A stretch of 64,000 bases of DNA from Lentibacter algarum (lineage in GTDB: Bacteria; Pseudomonadota; Alphaproteobacteria; Rhodobacterales; Rhodobacteraceae). The DNA is taken from NCBI RefSeq assembly GCF_018860975.1, contig NZ_JAHKQI010000010.1:310001-374000 (forward strand). Reading direction: 5' to 3'. The notes under the pieces were generated by a model. It saw nothing but the letters and a program-made list of their open reading frames with translations, had not been told where the DNA came from and did no database searches. A program made the position numbers and the translations under genes. Positions 62,777 through 64,000 of the stretch are shown here, piece after piece. How positions within the stretch are numbered: the stretch's first letter is position 1; each line of letters opens with the position of its first letter.

Positions 62777-64000
62777 ATGTCGCAACCGCAGAAAACCGCT
62801 AAAACTGATCGCCAAGCAGATCGTCCGTGGCTCATTCGCACTTACGCCGGGCACTCAACCGCCGAAGCGTCAAACGCACTTTACCGCTCCAACCTCGAGA
62901 AGGGTCAGACAGGCCTCTCGGTGGCCTTCGATCTGCCCACGCAGACAGGCTATGACAGCGATCACACCCTGTCGCGCGGTGAAGTCGGCAAAGTCGGCGT
63001 GCCTGTCTGTCACCTCGGCGATATGCGCACGCTGTTCAACAACATCCCGCTTGAGCAGATGAACACCTCGATGACGATCAACGCCACAGCCCCTTGGTTG
63101 TTGTCGCTCTACATCGCCGTCGCCGAGGAGCAAGGCGCCGATATATCCAAGCTGCAAGGCACCGTGCAAAACGACCTGATCAAAGAATACCTCAGCCGCG
63201 GCACTTACGTTTGCCCGCCCAAGCCGAGCCTCAAGATGATTGGTGATGTCGCCGAATATTGCTACACACATGTGCCCAAGTGGAACCCGATGAACGTTTG
63301 TTCCTATCACCTGCAAGAAGCCGGAGCGACGCCCGAACAAGAGCTCTCCTTCGCTCTCGCCACAGCCATTGCCGTGCTTGACGAACTCAAGCCGCGTGTG
63401 CCCGCGGAAGACTTCCCCGCGCTTTGCGGCCGCATCTCGTTCTTCGTGAACGCTGGCATCCGCTTTGTCACCGAAATGTGCAAAATGCGTGCCTTCGTTG
63501 ACCTCTGGGATGAGATCCTGCTTGAGCGTTACGGCGTTGAAAACCCCAAGTTCCGCCGCTTCCGCTACGGCGTGCAAGTCAACTCGCTTGGCCTCACCGA
63601 GCAGCAGCCGGAAAACAACGTCTACCGCATTCTGATCGAAATGCTCGCCGTGACGCTTTCCAAAAAAGCCCGCGCCCGCGCTGTGCAACTCCCCGCATGG
63701 AACGAAGCCCTCGGCCTCCCGCGCCCATGGGATCAGCAATGGTCAATGCGCATGCAGCAGATCATGGCCTACGAAACCGACTTGCTTGAGTATGACGACT
63801 TGTTCGACAACAACCCTGCCGTTGACCGCAAAGTCGAAGCGCTCAAGGAAGGCGCGCGCCACGAGCTTGCCAACCTTGACGGCATGGGCGGTGCTGTCGC
63901 GTCGATCGATTATATGAAATCACGGCTTGTCGACAGCAACGCCGCCCGCTTGGGCCGCATCGAGGCGGGCGAAACCGTCGTCGTCGGTGTCAACAAATGG
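62777..64000 (+). CDS. ecm: Ethylmalonyl-CoA mutase (partial, runs off the end)
   Basis: The first 408 codons are in the window, in one open frame to base 64000. The protein begins MSQPQKTAKTDRQADRPWLI and contains GHSTAEASNALYR, GLSVAFDLPTQTGYDSDH and NTSMTINATAPWLLSLYIAV. These are the B12-dependent mutase substrate-domain motifs; ethylmalonyl-CoA mutase converts (2R)-ethylmalonyl-CoA to methylsuccinyl-CoA in the same pathway as Ccr. The C-terminal cobalamin domain is outside. The short N-terminal length and neighbourhood distinguish it from methylmalonyl-CoA mutase. Confidence 0.93.
   Translation, partial: MSQPQKTAKTDRQADRPWLIRTYAGHSTAEASNALYRSNLEKGQTGLSVAFDLPTQTGYDSDHTLSRGEVGKVGVPVCHLGDMRTLFNNIPLEQMNTSMTINATAPWLLSLYIAVAEEQGADISKLQGTVQNDLIKEYLSRGTYVCPPKPSLKMIGDVAEYCYTHVPKWNPMNVCSYHLQEAGATPEQELSFALATAIAVLDELKPRVPAEDFPALCGRISFFVNAGIRFVTEMCKMRAFVDLWDEILLERYGVENPKFRRFRYGVQVNSLGLTEQQPENNVYRILIEMLAVTLSKKARARAVQLPAWNEALGLPRPWDQQWSMRMQQIMAYETDLLEYDDLFDNNPAVDRKVEALKEGARHELANLDGMGGAVASIDYMKSRLVDSNAARLGRIEAGETVVVGVNKW

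Noticed and set aside
1-64000. Prophage, transposons, CRISPR array, tRNA or rRNA genes
   Set aside because: I looked for phage structural genes, transposase motifs, repeat-spacer patterns and tRNA cloverleaf signals in the gaps; none was found.

Overview
This window looks like chromosomal DNA of a Rhodobacterales alphaproteobacterium (Roseobacter group). The evidence is the combination of the ethylmalonyl-CoA pathway genes ccr and ecm, a SAM-II riboswitch in front of metZ, a Hedgehog/intein (Hint) domain protein, TTAA-N7-TTAA (CtrA-like) sites, a LuxI/LuxR pair, FolE2, a fused NuoE/NuoF-type formate dehydrogenase subunit, and the GC-rich intergenic repeat typical of the order. Most of the window is densely packed housekeeping sequence. 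I see no tRNA, rRNA, CRISPR array, transposase or prophage.

Layout. 0-8.4 kb: the 5' tip of glyQ, a secreted protease-like protein, trkH, a small DUF1127-like gene, folE2, a 565-bp non-coding region, a Hint protein, a GNAT acetyltransferase, and metZ with its riboswitch. 8.5-10 kb: an unrecognised two-gene cassette with a PD-(D/E)XK nuclease fold. 10-20.8 kb: yciB, an EamA transporter and ftsY; a lytic transglycosylase; yhhN with a fused formate dehydrogenase flavoprotein; an AlkB-like hydroxylase; SseB and UDG-family genes; an ArsR regulator with a metal/metalloid-type permease. 20.9-26.3 kb: nhaA, capsule-export genes (KpsT-like and KpsE-like) and a phosphohexomutase. 26.3-36.8 kb: M3 peptidase, ThiF/MoeB-like protein, dut, coaBC, a GST, comM, an HSL-type hydrolase, gshB, yraN and rsmI. 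36.8-48.9 kb: LpoA-like lipoprotein, glnD, murJ, a rhomboid-like protein, trpS, a branched-chain-type aminotransferase, a universal stress protein, a ClpP-like protease, mtfA, a NifU-type protein, tsaB and rimI. 49-54.7 kb: a BMP-type nucleoside ABC transporter operon interrupted by a VasI-like gene. 54.8-58 kb: TauE, TIGR02186 and a RecD-like helicase. 58-59.7 kb: luxI and luxR with a short upstream gene. 59.8-64 kb: ccr, an acyltransferase and ecm (runs off the end).

How the genes work together. Ccr and Ecm are consecutive enzymes of acetyl-CoA assimilation. RsmI/YraN/GshB with the LpoA-like lipoprotein, CoaBC/Dut, TsaB/RimI and MurJ/TrpS are conserved neighbourhoods. The quorum-sensing locus carries an exact TTAA-N7-TTAA site upstream of the luxR leader gene, and a related site lies upstream of comM, which suggests a link between CtrA, quorum sensing and DNA uptake.

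Points most worth a second look: the nuclease-fold cassette at 8573-9999, the VasI-like gene inserted with stop/start coupling in the nucleoside transporter operon, three proteins or domains that keep a protease or partner fold without its usual catalytic residues or partner (trypsin-like, rhomboid-like, formate dehydrogenase flavoprotein), and the iteron-like and palindromic elements in the 5.1-5.66 kb gap.
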